The notes under the pieces were generated by a model. That model did not search any database, was not told where the DNA came from, and worked only from the letters and a program-made list of their open reading frames with translations. The position numbers were made by a program, and so were the translations under genes. 24,438 nt of DNA, taken from positions 1 through 24,438 of IMG/VR virus record IMGVR_UViG_3300022933_000023; one strand, given 5' to 3'. This document shows positions 6,832-14,957 of the stretch, in pieces (the stretch's first letter is position 1; each line of letters begins with the position of its first letter). The DNA comes from a virus.

Positions 6832-8082
6832 ATGGCTAGAGGTTCGTGGGCAGCATCGACTGACACTTGGGCAACGATCACTGGTGGTGATTGGGATGCC
6901 GCAGCCGGAGGTACGACCTACGCCGACACGATTACATTAGCCTGTACGGGGGGATTCACCGATAGCGCGAGTATGTTTGCGCCAGAGAGCATCACCGCAG
7001 CCTCAACGCTGGGTGGCGCGATGTCTGGGGCAAATGCTTTGACGGAATCCACTATTATTTCTGGATCTTACAGTGCGACAGACTCAGCCAGTTTAGCTTT
7101 ATCTGAATCTTCTAGTCTTACAAATACGTTAAGTTTTACAAACTCAGCCAGTTTAACTTTGGCCGAAGCTACCAGCATATCAAATACGCTCGGCATGACC
7201 GACAGCGTACTGTACAAATTATTAGCTACCGGAAGTCTCGGTCAATCCCTGTCGTCAAGCATCTCTGAAAATGCGGTGATGCCAGGCTCGATTACGATGA
7301 CCGGTGAGTTGGATTTCAGAGATGGTGCGGCTAAAACCTTTGCCCGTACAATCACAATGTCTGGGTCTTTGGGTGTATCAGAAAGTAACACCGCAATCTT
7401 TGATGCGGCAGCAGCGCTCACCACTTCGATATCGACTCTTTCCGACGCAAGCGCCGTTATTAGTTCTAGTGGTTCACTGACTAATACGCTGTCAGCATCG
7501 GTACTGCCCGCATTCCAGTTTGCAGAAGCCCTCAGCACACAAATAACACTTAGTAGCGCAACGTCGGTTCAAATTTCTATGCCTGTGGCTCCGGCATACG
7601 GTGTGTCGTTAGGTTTCTTAGATCGTGGAGATGAGAACTTTTTGTTCTCGGCAACGGCCACATTCTCGGCGGGGGTTTCGCTAACAGATTCCGCTTCGGT
7701 GGGGGTGAGTGTTTCTGGCGATATCGCCACAGCTTTATCAGCCACAATCGTACCCGCGTACCAGTTAGCTGGAACATCGAATTTTAGTTTAAATCTTGAT
7801 TCCACCGCTGGCTCGGTAGCCTATCTGTCTGCGACTGCGCTGATGCCGATGGGTGTTGGGACAGAAATTGCGGGGGCCGGTTTTGGCTACATCGACAGCG
7901 TGGTGTTAGGCGCTGAGATTGTGATGAGTAGCACCGGTGACTATTTGTGGAGCAAGGAAGAAATGAACGACGTACAAAATCCCACTTGGGGCGAGGCCGT
8001 AGACGATGTGACTACACCGACTTGGGCAACCCCAACAGAGGACTCACAAACAACAACCCAATGGGGAGAAATAATTAAATGA
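6832..8082 (+). CDS. Repetitive Ser/Thr/Ala-rich virion protein
   Basis: A 416-residue low-complexity protein rich in Ser, Thr, Ala and Leu, with no predicted membrane helix. Residues about 40-130 contain imperfect 20-residue repeats (TDSASLALSESSSLTNTLSF, then TNSASLTLAEATSISNTLGM). Later units look alike (LSASVLPAFQFAEALS and LSATIVPAYQLAG), so the whole body seems built of diverged strand-forming repeats, as in fibrous beta-solenoid or beta-prism virion parts. Both ends carry Trp-Thr motifs: WAASTDTWATITGGDW at the start and PTWGEAV, PTWATP and TTQWGEI at the end. It lies between the adaptor and fibre genes with zero spacing from the former. I recognise no family. A structural or decoration role is inferred from composition and position. 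Confidence 0.75.
   Translation: MARGSWAASTDTWATITGGDWDAAAGGTTYADTITLACTGGFTDSASMFAPESITAASTLGGAMSGANALTESTIISGSYSATDSASLALSESSSLTNTLSFTNSASLTLAEATSISNTLGMTDSVLYKLLATGSLGQSLSSSISENAVMPGSITMTGELDFRDGAAKTFARTITMSGSLGVSESNTAIFDAAAALTTSISTLSDASAVISSSGSLTNTLSASVLPAFQFAEALSTQITLSSATSVQISMPVAPAYGVSLGFLDRGDENFLFSATATFSAGVSLTDSASVGVSVSGDIATALSATIVPAYQLAGTSNFSLNLDSTAGSVAYLSATALMPMGVGTEIAGAGFGYIDSVVLGAEIVMSSTGDYLWSKEEMNDVQNPTWGEAVDDVTTPTWATPTEDSQTTTQWGEIIK
7082..7155 (+). repeat. 60-bp internal repeat units in the Ser/Thr-rich gene
   Basis: The 14-mer ACTCAGCCAGTTTA occurs at 7082-7095 and again at 7142-7155, exactly 60 bp apart. The flanking codons encode matching residues (SASL, then LTNTLSF or ISNTLGM). 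This is the best-preserved DNA copy of the 20-residue protein repeat and suggests fairly recent tandem duplication or gene conversion within the gene. Confidence 0.75.
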
Positions 8083-8109
8083 TTAATACCACAACCACTG
8101 TAGTTGCCG

Positions 8110-8116
8110 AAGGAGG
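8110..8116 (+). promoter_or_regulatory. Strong ribosome binding site that sets the start at 8124
   Basis: AAGGAGG, a near-perfect Shine-Dalgarno sequence, ends 7 nt before the ATG at 8124. The earlier in-frame ATG at 8079 overlaps the previous stop but has only GGGGAGA about 13 nt upstream. The strong site favours 8124 as the main start of the following gene. Confidence 0.7.
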
Positions 8117-8123
8117 CATTAAA

Positions 8124-8612
8124 ATGAGAACAGAAAACAACATAGGTCTTAACTTGAATAACCGTTGGTCAGTGACCTGTGTCGACTCCGATGGTGAAGT
8201 AAAATGGACTGAAGAAAAAGATAACTTAATCACGACAGAGGGATTGAATCACATCCTGGACACTTCGTTCCACGCCGGAACTGCTGTAACGACTTGGTAC
8301 ATTGGTTTGAAAGGCTCAGGGTCACCCGCAGCGGCAGACACATTAGCTTCGCACAGCACATGGACTGAAGCAGCGGGCTATGCGGGAACACGCAAAGAAT
8401 GGACCGAAGGTGCATCCAGCGCAGGTTCGATGACCAACTCTTCGAGCGTCGATTTCACTATTAATGCCTCGGCAACAGTAGCCGGTGCCTTTTTAGCGAG
8501 TGCAACATCTGGCACGACAGGTACGCTTTACGGCATCGTGGATTTTACCGCAGCACGTTCGGTGTTGAGTGGCGACACGTTGCAAATTACTGTGACTGTA
8601 ACAGCAAGCTAA
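8124..8612 (+). CDS. Conserved phage virion protein, probably fibre-associated
   Basis: A 162-residue beta-rich protein from the chosen start (177 residues if ATG 8079 is used). Its pattern is one I know from many phage genomes: a short N-terminus (NNRWSVTCVDSDGEVKWTE), then LITTEGLNHILDTSFHAG, VTTWYIGLKGSG, an Ala-rich middle with WTEAAGYAGTRKEWTEGA, and a Thr/Ser-rich end (GTLYGIVDFTAARSVLSGD, LQITVTV). Family members are usually called hypothetical and lie next to tail-fibre genes. The fold is probably a compact beta-sandwich on the virion surface, but no function is established to my knowledge. The start was set by the strong AAGGAGG 7 nt upstream. It is separated from the large fibre gene by 9 nt with its own ribosome site (AGAGGA). 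Confidence 0.78.
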   Translation: MRTENNIGLNLNNRWSVTCVDSDGEVKWTEEKDNLITTEGLNHILDTSFHAGTAVTTWYIGLKGSGSPAAADTLASHSTWTEAAGYAGTRKEWTEGASSAGSMTNSSSVDFTINASATVAGAFLASATSGTTGTLYGIVDFTAARSVLSGDTLQITVTVTAS

Positions 8613-8621
8613 GAGGACGAT

Positions 8622-11399
8622 ATGGCAACTGAAGACCTAACCGGCAGTGATAAGTTTGTTGACGATTTAGTTGCCGCTAATCCTGTGGCGACAGATAGTG
8701 TCAGCGATGGTGATGAACACATCAGGGGAGTGAAGAATGTACTGAAAAATACACTCCCCAACGTCACTGCTGCCGTCACTGCTACCGCTGCACAACTGAA
8801 TAAAACAGCATCGACTTTTACCGGTGCTGATGGTTCGTCTGCCGGTGCATCGGGGATGGTAACCGCACCGGTTGCAACGGACAATACTAAGTTCTTGAAA
8901 GGCGACGGTACTTGGGCGACACCGAGTGGTTCAGGTGGTGGAGGTTCCGGCGGGACCATTACAGCAGTGGCATCGGGTGCCATTGCCAATGGTGATAAGG
9001 TAATTTTGAAATCTGATGGGAAGGTTGCTACGGTCTCGGAGGCAGTGACAGGAGTTGACACCCCGACCACTATCGGAAGTGAAGTTACTTTTGAGTCGTA
9101 TGCTCTTTGGGGTACCGCAGTTACTTATAATCCTAATCTCGCTGATCAGGTTGTTGTCGCATATATGGATAGAAGCAACTCCAATTACGGCACGGTAAGA
9201 TTAGGCACAATTACTGGCACGACCCCCGCTTTCGAGTCCGAAGTAGTTTTTCATCAAGCGAGAACAAATTGGATACAAATCGCTTTCGACCCAAATACGA
9301 CTGGTAAGTTTGTTGTGGCTTATGAGGCCGAAGGGGATTTAAATAAGTTAAAGGCGGTAGTTGGAACGATAACCAACACAACGGTGACTTTTGGGTCTGA
9401 ATATACGCTGGACTCGACAGGTGCAATTTCGTGGACAAGCTGTGAGTTCGACCCTAACACTGCTGGTAAATTCTTAGTTGCCTACTCAGATGAAGGGAGT
9501 TTGAGCTACGGTCGCGTACTTGTTAGCACGATAAATTATACTACTGGGGTCATAACTCCAGGATCTCCATATACATTCAAATCCTCTAGCACAACTTATA
9601 TTGATGCAGCTTTCGACCCCAACACTGCCGGTAAGTTTGTAGTCGGTTACGCGGCCTCTAGCAACGGATATACGATTGTTGGCACAATTACGACCGGCAC
9701 AACGGTTACTTTTGGGTCGGAGGTATCCTTTTACAGCACTGCCGCGCCTTGGGATGTCGGGGTTGATTTTGACCCCGATACCGCTGGTAGATTCATGGTG
9801 ATCTATCGAGCAAGTGGAATAAACCTAACAGTGTATATTGGCACGGTGACTGGAACAGTGCCATCGTATGGTTCAGCGAATAACGTGTGGGTAGGCACCG
9901 CTTGGGGTGTAGTCGCGAAATTTATAAAAAGTAACGAAATTATATTTGGATATCTGGATTCGGGAAGTTCACCGACTGGACAATTCTCTGTAAATCTCGG
10001 CACAGTTTCTGGGACGACCGTCACAATGGGTACAGCGCAGGTAGTCAATGCGGCATCTACAACCTACCTCGATATAGCGACTGACCCAAACACAGTGGGT
10101 AGGTTTATTACGTCGTATGTTGATGGTGGGGATAGTAGCTACGGAAAAACTGCCGTTGGTCAACTAACAACCTCGACCTTACCAACAAACCTCACCGCAG
10201 ACAACTTCATCGGCATCTCAGACGCAGCATACGCTGACGCGGCAACTGCCACTATTCAAGTCATCGGGTCAACAGATGACGCGCAGTCGGGGATGACGAC
10301 AGGCAGCAACTATTACGTTCAGACTGACGGCACACTTGCTACGACTGCTGGATCTACTTCGGCTTTTGTTGGCGTTGCTCTTTCAGCTACCGAAATACTT
10401 ATTGGTGGAGCAACAACGCTCGCAGATTTAACCGACTCAACCACAGCAACAACTGACCCACTTGTTACATCAAACCAAGCAGTAGGTCACTTCTGGATCA
10501 ACTCAACATCTGGTGAAGCATACGTTTGTACAGATGCGACTACTAATGAGAATGTTTGGACTAATATTGGTTCTGGGAGTGGGGATATTACTTTCGGGTA
10601 TGACATTGATTACCTTGTTATCGCTGGTGGAGCAGGAGGGGGTTATCCAAATCAATCCGGTGGAGGGGGTGCAGGAGGTTATAGATGCTCATACGGTTCA
10701 GAGACTTCTGGTGGTGGAAGTTCTTCTGAGACTAGCGTCGTTGCTGCGCCGGGTGATGTATACACTATCACTGTCGGGGCAGGAGGCGCTTACGATGTGA
10801 ATGGGTCTGATTCAATATTTGCTAGCGTTACATCTACCGGGGGAGGTACAGGGGGGTATTATACCACACCGGCTGGATCGTCCGGGGGGTCTGGAGGAGG
10901 GTCTGGAGCAGGATTTTCATCTACTAGGACATATGGAGGTAACGGCACAGCTGCACAAGGGTATAGTGGTGGAGATGCTTTTGGTTATTCTGGCGATCAT
11001 CGTGCCGGTGGTGGAGGAGGTGCTGGCTCGATAGGGGGTGAGCCGGGAACTTCGGGCGGAGATGGAGGATCAGGCTTAACTTCTTCAATTACTGGAACTC
11101 CGATAATGAGAGCAGGGGGAGGTGCCGGTGGAGCATATTCAGTTAGTGGGGGAAGCGCCACTGGTGGAGGAGGCACAGGGGGATCGAATAATGCACCCGG
11201 AGGTAGTGGATCAGCAAACTCGGGTGGCGGAGCAGGAGGAGGTACAGGACTATCCAGTGGATCAGGTGGATCAGGTGTTGTTATTCTCAGGGTTCCCACA
11301 TTGAAGTATTCAGGAACTACGTCAGGCTCACCTACCGTTACAACAGATGGCGCATACAAGGTGTTGAAATACACTGGCAATGGCACATACACAGGATAA
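8622..11399 (+). CDS. Large tail fibre / adhesin with propeller and polyglycine domains
   Basis: A 925-residue receptor-binding candidate. The N-terminus (SDGDEHIRGVKNVLKNTLPN, then VTATAAQLNKT) is the tail-attachment pattern of many phage fibres. Residues about 155-530 hold seven blade-like units of 51-55 residues, marked by YNPNLADQVVVAY at 169, FDPNTTGKFVVAY at 222, FDPNTAGKFLVAY at 276, FDPNTAGKFVVGY at 331, FDPDTAGRFMVIY at 383, a worn copy at 434 and TDPNTVGRFITSY at 487. This number fits a closed seven-bladed propeller. A linker with TSNQAVGHFWINSTSGEAYVC follows. The last 250 residues are extremely Gly-rich, opening with YLVIAGGAGGG and closing with GVVILRVP, like polyglycine adhesin tips. 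The Gly-rich part probably contacts the host surface. The start has AGAGGA upstream. The minus-strand Pro-rich frames here are shadows. Confidence 0.85.
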   Translation: MATEDLTGSDKFVDDLVAANPVATDSVSDGDEHIRGVKNVLKNTLPNVTAAVTATAAQLNKTASTFTGADGSSAGASGMVTAPVATDNTKFLKGDGTWATPSGSGGGGSGGTITAVASGAIANGDKVILKSDGKVATVSEAVTGVDTPTTIGSEVTFESYALWGTAVTYNPNLADQVVVAYMDRSNSNYGTVRLGTITGTTPAFESEVVFHQARTNWIQIAFDPNTTGKFVVAYEAEGDLNKLKAVVGTITNTTVTFGSEYTLDSTGAISWTSCEFDPNTAGKFLVAYSDEGSLSYGRVLVSTINYTTGVITPGSPYTFKSSSTTYIDAAFDPNTAGKFVVGYAASSNGYTIVGTITTGTTVTFGSEVSFYSTAAPWDVGVDFDPDTAGRFMVIYRASGINLTVYIGTVTGTVPSYGSANNVWVGTAWGVVAKFIKSNEIIFGYLDSGSSPTGQFSVNLGTVSGTTVTMGTAQVVNAASTTYLDIATDPNTVGRFITSYVDGGDSSYGKTAVGQLTTSTLPTNLTADNFIGISDAAYADAATATIQVIGSTDDAQSGMTTGSNYYVQTDGTLATTAGSTSAFVGVALSATEILIGGATTLADLTDSTTATTDPLVTSNQAVGHFWINSTSGEAYVCTDATTNENVWTNIGSGSGDITFGYDIDYLVIAGGAGGGYPNQSGGGGAGGYRCSYGSETSGGGSSSETSVVAAPGDVYTITVGAGGAYDVNGSDSIFASVTSTGGGTGGYYTTPAGSSGGSGGGSGAGFSSTRTYGGNGTAAQGYSGGDAFGYSGDHRAGGGGGAGSIGGEPGTSGGDGGSGLTSSITGTPIMRAGGGAGGAYSVSGGSATGGGGTGGSNNAPGGSGSANSGGGAGGGTGLSSGSGGSGVVILRVPTLKYSGTTSGSPTVTTDGAYKVLKYTGNGTYTG

Positions 11400-11403
11400 T
11401 AAT

Positions 11404-11769
11404 ATGGCACATTTTGCAAGATTAGATGAAATAAATAAAGTAATCGGTGTTCATGTTCTGAACAATGATGTCATTACAGATGATAACGGCAACGAACAGG
11501 AACAAGTTGGTGTTGAGTTCTTAACTCAACATAACGGTGGAGTAGGTTGGTACAAACAAACATCTTACAACGGTAACTTCCGCAAAAACTACGCAGGAGT
11601 CGGGTACTCATACGATAAATCCAGAGATGCTTTCATCCCACCGAAACCATACCCATCATGGGTACTAAACGAAGATACTTGCCGATGGGATGCACCGGTA
11701 GCAATGCCGGACGATGACCAGAGATATACGTGGAACGAAGATACGCAAGCGTGGACTTTACAGGATTAA
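11404..11769 (+). CDS. Small fibre-region protein, marine/cyanophage-type family
   Basis: A 121-residue protein. The start chosen is the ATG at 11404 (MAHFARLDEINKVIGVHVLN), which aligns with the usual beginning of this family and has AGGA about 7 nt upstream. An in-frame ATG at 11380 would overlap the fibre gene and add eight poorly matching residues. Marks seen: AHFARLDEINKVIGVHVL, a variable middle, then WYKQTSYNGNFRKNYAGVGY and FIPPKPYPSWVLNEDTCRWD. I know this pattern from small proteins next to tail-fibre genes of cyanophages and other marine phages, where the role is unproven. The WVLNEDTCRWDAPVAMP and TWNEDTQAWTL units look like two short Trp-rich strands. It is probably a minor tail or fibre-associated component. 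Confidence 0.8.
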   Translation: MAHFARLDEINKVIGVHVLNNDVITDDNGNEQEQVGVEFLTQHNGGVGWYKQTSYNGNFRKNYAGVGYSYDKSRDAFIPPKPYPSWVLNEDTCRWDAPVAMPDDDQRYTWNEDTQAWTLQD

Positions 11770-11771
11770 CA

Positions 11772-12059
11772 ATGAAAACGATTACACGAAAAGAAAACCA
11801 TATTTCACCTTACATCTTTGATGATAGCGCTGAATTAACACTGTCTGCGACTCAAATCACAACACCAGATTTTATTATTGGCGACATGGGTTCTGACAAT
11901 GCTGACGTTCATGAGAACGTAACGCCACCGGATAATTGGCAAGGCAACCGATACACATTTGACGGCACAACTTGGGCAGAAGTTACTGACTGGGTGGACC
12001 CGAAACTCGCAGAAATTGCACGACTTGAAGAAGAAATTGCCGAACTCAGGGGGGCATAA
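11772..12059 (+). CDS. Small fibre-region protein
   Basis: A 95-residue protein starting at ATG 11772, 2 nt after the previous stop, with AGGATTAA as ribosome site. A longer in-frame start at 11730 would overlap the previous gene and give an unrelated 14-residue extension, so I reject it. The body reads [19 protein letters not shown], then a small beta region with [20 protein letters not shown] and [13 protein letters not shown]. It ends in a short coiled coil ([17 protein letters not shown]), which could drive oligomerisation. Similar proteins with KTITR.EN...Y and FDGTTW motifs occur beside the preceding family in marine phages. No function is known to me; a fibre accessory role is inferred from neighbours. 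Confidence 0.75.
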   Translation: MKTITRKENHISPYIFDDSAELTLSATQITTPDFIIGDMGSDNADVHENVTPPDNWQGNRYTFDGTTWAEVTDWVDPKLAEIARLEEEIAELRGA

Positions 12060-12061
12060 CA

Positions 12062-12994
12062 ATGGCCGATGTTATAACACCAAATTATTCGCTCACCCGC
12101 CCAGAGGTTGGGTCATCCAGCAATTCTTGGGGTGGGAAGCTAAATACAGACCTTGGAATTATCGATACCGAGCTTAAAGCGGTATCAGATGTCGCTGATG
12201 CTGCGGTAGTCAAGGCAAGCAACTTGTCTGACTTGGCGAGTGCAGCGACCGCCAGAACTAATCTCGGTATAGCGAACCACGAACTGGTAACGGTGAACTC
12301 ATCAGGGAACCTGACCACCGGTGGCACGATTGACGCGACTAAATTATCGGGCGACTTGCCAGCGATTAGCGGGGCTAGTTTGACTGACCTTCCGTTCCCT
12401 CCTGACGCTCCGTCCTTTCCTTCGGGTACGAAGATGGTGTTTTATCAGGAATCTGCGCCGACAGGCTGGACGCAAGATCTAACCAACGGCGATGCAGCAC
12501 TGAGGGTCATCAACACCCCTCTGACAGATATCACCAGTTCTACGGCACTGGATACAACTAAGCTCTATAAAATAAAGGACGTCGGCACTACCACCGATTG
12601 GACAACTCTTGGGGTCACAAGTGCAACCGTCGGGGTTACCTTCAAGCCCAGTGCCACAGAATGGGCAGGGGACGGAGAATTGACGTTAGGCGCTGGTGGG
12701 GTTGCAGGGGGAACGACAAACTTCAGTTCTGCGTTTCCAGTTCAAAATATTAACTCAGCCTCTGTTGTGGCCCCGCTGCCAGCGCATTCGCATTTTTTTG
12801 CTGGTGGTCAGCAAAATGTGGGATATGATTATGGAACTAATGTTCCTTGGGAACATGGTGAAACGACAAGTGGACAGGAACATAGGTATAACACCTCGTC
12901 AACTGGGGTGACTAACTCGGGTCACTATCATGGAGTGGAAGTGGCTGCGGCAGCGCCGAAGTACATCGATGTCATCGTGTGTAGCAAAGACTAA
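12062..12994 (+). CDS. Tail fibre / collar-domain protein
   Basis: A 310-residue fibre-type protein. The N-terminus ([20 protein letters not shown], then [16 protein letters not shown]) is a frequent attachment motif of phage fibres, followed by a helical and linker region ([16 protein letters not shown]). From about residue 118 the tail-collar pattern appears: [27 protein letters not shown], and much later [10 protein letters not shown]. His-rich strands ([16 protein letters not shown]) and the usual ending [13 protein letters not shown] close it. Between ALRVI and the FSSAF strand sits a roughly 45-residue insert ([17 protein letters not shown], then [17 protein letters not shown]) that resembles a free-standing module seen in other phage tail proteins. 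The His cluster may bind metal, as in long-tail-fibre tips. It starts 2 nt after the previous stop, and its stop overlaps the next ATG. Confidence 0.83.
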   Translation: MADVITPNYSLTRPEVGSSSNSWGGKLNTDLGIIDTELKAVSDVADAAVVKASNLSDLASAATARTNLGIANHELVTVNSSGNLTTGGTIDATKLSGDLPAISGASLTDLPFPPDAPSFPSGTKMVFYQESAPTGWTQDLTNGDAALRVINTPLTDITSSTALDTTKLYKIKDVGTTTDWTTLGVTSATVGVTFKPSATEWAGDGELTLGAGGVAGGTTNFSSAFPVQNINSASVVAPLPAHSHFFAGGQQNVGYDYGTNVPWEHGETTSGQEHRYNTSSTGVTNSGHYHGVEVAAAAPKYIDVIVCSKD

Positions 12995-13278
12995 TGGAAG
13001 TCAAAATTACTTGCCCACTAGGTAGTCAGTGCGAGGAAATAAAAGATAACCAGATGCACCGCTGCGCTTGGTATACCAAGCTGGTCGGCAAGAACCCCAA
13101 CACCGGTAAAGATGTGGATGACTGGGCCTGCGCGATTGCTTGGATGCCGACGCTACAAGTTGAGATGTCACAGACAAATCGAGGGCAGACCGCAGCGCTG
13201 GAGTCGTTCAGAAACGAAACTGTTTCGGGCCAAGCGCAATTTAATCAAATTATGTCTCAAGCCCGACTGGAGAATTAG
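12994..13278 (+). CDS. Small Cys-containing conserved phage protein
   Basis: A 94-residue protein that overlaps the collar fibre by 1 nt (TAATG) and is followed at once by the nozzle gene. It has four Cys: CPLGSQCEEI near the start, HRCAWYTKL and WACAIAWMP. This spacing suggests a small metal site or disulphides. The second half is helical (NRGQTAALESFRNETVSGQ). I recognise the CEEI.DN..HRC.WYTKL and NRGQTAALESFRNE pattern as a conserved protein in tail-gene regions of many short-tailed phages of proteobacteria, always of unknown function. Possibly a minor tail or assembly factor. There is no signal peptide or membrane segment. Confidence 0.78.
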   Translation: MEVKITCPLGSQCEEIKDNQMHRCAWYTKLVGKNPNTGKDVDDWACAIAWMPTLQVEMSQTNRGQTAALESFRNETVSGQAQFNQIMSQARLEN

Positions 13279-14754
13279 ATGCCCATCCTACCGATCAAAA
13301 TACCCCCAGGTGTTTATAAAAACGGCACCGAGTACCAGTCAAAAGGGCGGTGGTCCGATGCTGATTTAGTGCGCTGGCATGAGGGTGCGATGCGCCCAGT
13401 CGGTGGTTGGCGACAACACACTACGACAACGTTCAGCGACAAGGCCAGAGCGATGTTGGCTTGGGGCGACAACTCCGGTGACAGGAAGATGGCCATCGGC
13501 ACAGCGTCTAATTTATATGTCATGGGTGAAGATAACACGATGTATAACATCACCCCGACAGGTCTTGCGACTGGCAGCGTGGATGCCTTCAAAGCAACAG
13601 GTTATGGGTCGCAACTGTACGGTAAACACAACTACGGAACAACGCGACCTGATACCGCAACGTACCAACCCGCAACCACCTGGTCACTCGACAACTGGGG
13701 CGAAGATCTAGTCGCCTGTTCAACGTCAGATGGAAAGATCTACCAATGGTCATTGGTACTTGCAACTGTGGCAGCAACAGTAGCCAACGCTCCGGTCAAC
13801 AACCAGGGCATCGTTGTGACTTCGGAAAGGTTTCTGTTTGCGCTAGGCGCTGGTGGTAACAATCGTAAAATCCAATGGTCAGATCAGGAGGACAACACCA
13901 CATGGACACCCAGTGCCACTAATCAGGCGGGCGACATCGACCTGATTACTGATGGAGCTATCCAGTGTGGTGCTAGAGTGAGAGGGCAGACATTAATTCT
14001 TACCTCAACCGATGCTCACGCAGCAACCTATCAGGGTGCGCCGTATGTGTATGGTTTCGAGCGAGTCGGCTCATCATGTGGAATCATCGGGCCTAAAGCA
14101 GTTGTCAGCGTTGACACCTTCGCTGTTTGGATGGGGAAAAAGTCATTCTTCTATTATGACGGTTACGTCAAAGCGTTGGAGTCTGATGTCGCTGATTTTA
14201 TCTTCAACGACCTCAACGAAGACCAACGCTCAAAAGTATACGGTGTACTCAATAATCAATTTAACGAGGTCTGGTGGTTTTACCCATCAGATGGGTCTAT
14301 CGAGTGCGACAGTTACGTCACCTGGAACTGGCTTGAAAATCATTGGAACGTCGGTAAGTTAGCCCGCACCGCTGGTGTGGACAGGACCGTATTCCGGTCA
14401 CCACTCTTTGCTGGTACGGATAACTACATCCATGAGCATGAAACTGGATTCACCTACGATTCCAGAACACCCTACGCGGAGACTGGGCCACTGGAAATCG
14501 GCAATGGTGAGAGTGTGTTGAATATCACTGGCATGATTCCAGATGAAAATACACTGGGCGATGTAGAGGCGAAATTCAAAACACGATTTCATCCAACCGA
14601 TACCGAGCGAGAATATGGACCTTTTACGATGGCCAACCCGACATCGGTCAGGTTTACTGGGCGACAAGTGAAGATGCGCGTTCAGTCGGTTCGTAACACG
14701 GATTGGCGTGTGGGTGAAATGCGACTAGAAGGTAAAATCGGAGGCCGTCGATGA
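13279..14754 (+). CDS. Tail nozzle-like protein (beta-propeller)
   Basis: A 491-residue protein with an N-terminus (PIKIPPGVYKNGTEYQSKGR, then WSDADLVRWHEGAMRPVGGW) that I know from the conserved large tail protein of short-tailed phages with SU10-like heads. The rest is made of strand-rich, Trp-containing repeats (VTSERFLFALGAGGNNRKIQ; WSDQEDNTTWTPSATNQAGD; WMGKKSFFYYDGYVKALE), consistent with a beta-propeller, the fold of nozzle or tail tubular B-type proteins. The role is probably the exit tube below the adaptor and the platform for fibres. It abuts the previous stop and overlaps the next ATG by 4 nt. Alternative names in other phages are stabilisation or gp10-like protein. The fold and exact position are inference. 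Confidence 0.78.
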   Translation: MPILPIKIPPGVYKNGTEYQSKGRWSDADLVRWHEGAMRPVGGWRQHTTTTFSDKARAMLAWGDNSGDRKMAIGTASNLYVMGEDNTMYNITPTGLATGSVDAFKATGYGSQLYGKHNYGTTRPDTATYQPATTWSLDNWGEDLVACSTSDGKIYQWSLVLATVAATVANAPVNNQGIVVTSERFLFALGAGGNNRKIQWSDQEDNTTWTPSATNQAGDIDLITDGAIQCGARVRGQTLILTSTDAHAATYQGAPYVYGFERVGSSCGIIGPKAVVSVDTFAVWMGKKSFFYYDGYVKALESDVADFIFNDLNEDQRSKVYGVLNNQFNEVWWFYPSDGSIECDSYVTWNWLENHWNVGKLARTAGVDRTVFRSPLFAGTDNYIHEHETGFTYDSRTPYAETGPLEIGNGESVLNITGMIPDENTLGDVEAKFKTRFHPTDTEREYGPFTMANPTSVRFTGRQVKMRVQSVRNTDWRVGEMRLEGKIGGRR

Positions 14755-14957
14755 AGCTGCCGCGTCCACCAAACGCTTACTCTGTACAACACGAATCGCA
14801 ACGTAATCTGTTGCTCGAACTAGACGCTCAGGGCAACTTGAAAAGTAACCGCGACATTGAGGTGGGCGATGGAAGGCTAATTTTAACTTCTGCCAACGGA
14901 ACGCGGTATGCGCTGTCTGTTAATAATTCCGGCACACTTTCAACGGTGGTTGTGTGA
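14751..14957 (+). CDS. Small conserved phage protein
   Basis: A 68-residue, probably beta-structured protein translated through ATGA overlap with the nozzle gene, and itself overlapped by the next GTG (GTGA). Its first half is basic and polar (KLPRPPNAYSVQHESQRNLL). The second half (GDGRLILTSANGTRYALSVN, NSGTLSTVVV) resembles a two- or three-stranded unit often found as a small protein after nozzle genes. I know of no experimental function. Its real-gene status rests on double translational coupling and on the recognisable RYAL.V..SG.LS pattern. Confidence 0.7.
   Translation: MKLPRPPNAYSVQHESQRNLLLELDAQGNLKSNRDIEVGDGRLILTSANGTRYALSVNNSGTLSTVVV

Noticed and set aside
8609-9070. 153-residue minus-strand frame
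   Set aside because: Low-complexity Val/Ala/Pro/Ser translation opposite the fibre N-terminus, with no start signal; a composition shadow.
10997-11419. 140-residue Pro-rich minus-strand frame
   Set aside because: Mirror of the polyglycine domain (GGN read as NCC gives Pro and Ala); not a gene.
8622-12994. Diversity-generating retroelement acting on the fibre genes
   Set aside because: No reverse transcriptase and no template/variable repeat pair are visible in this window.
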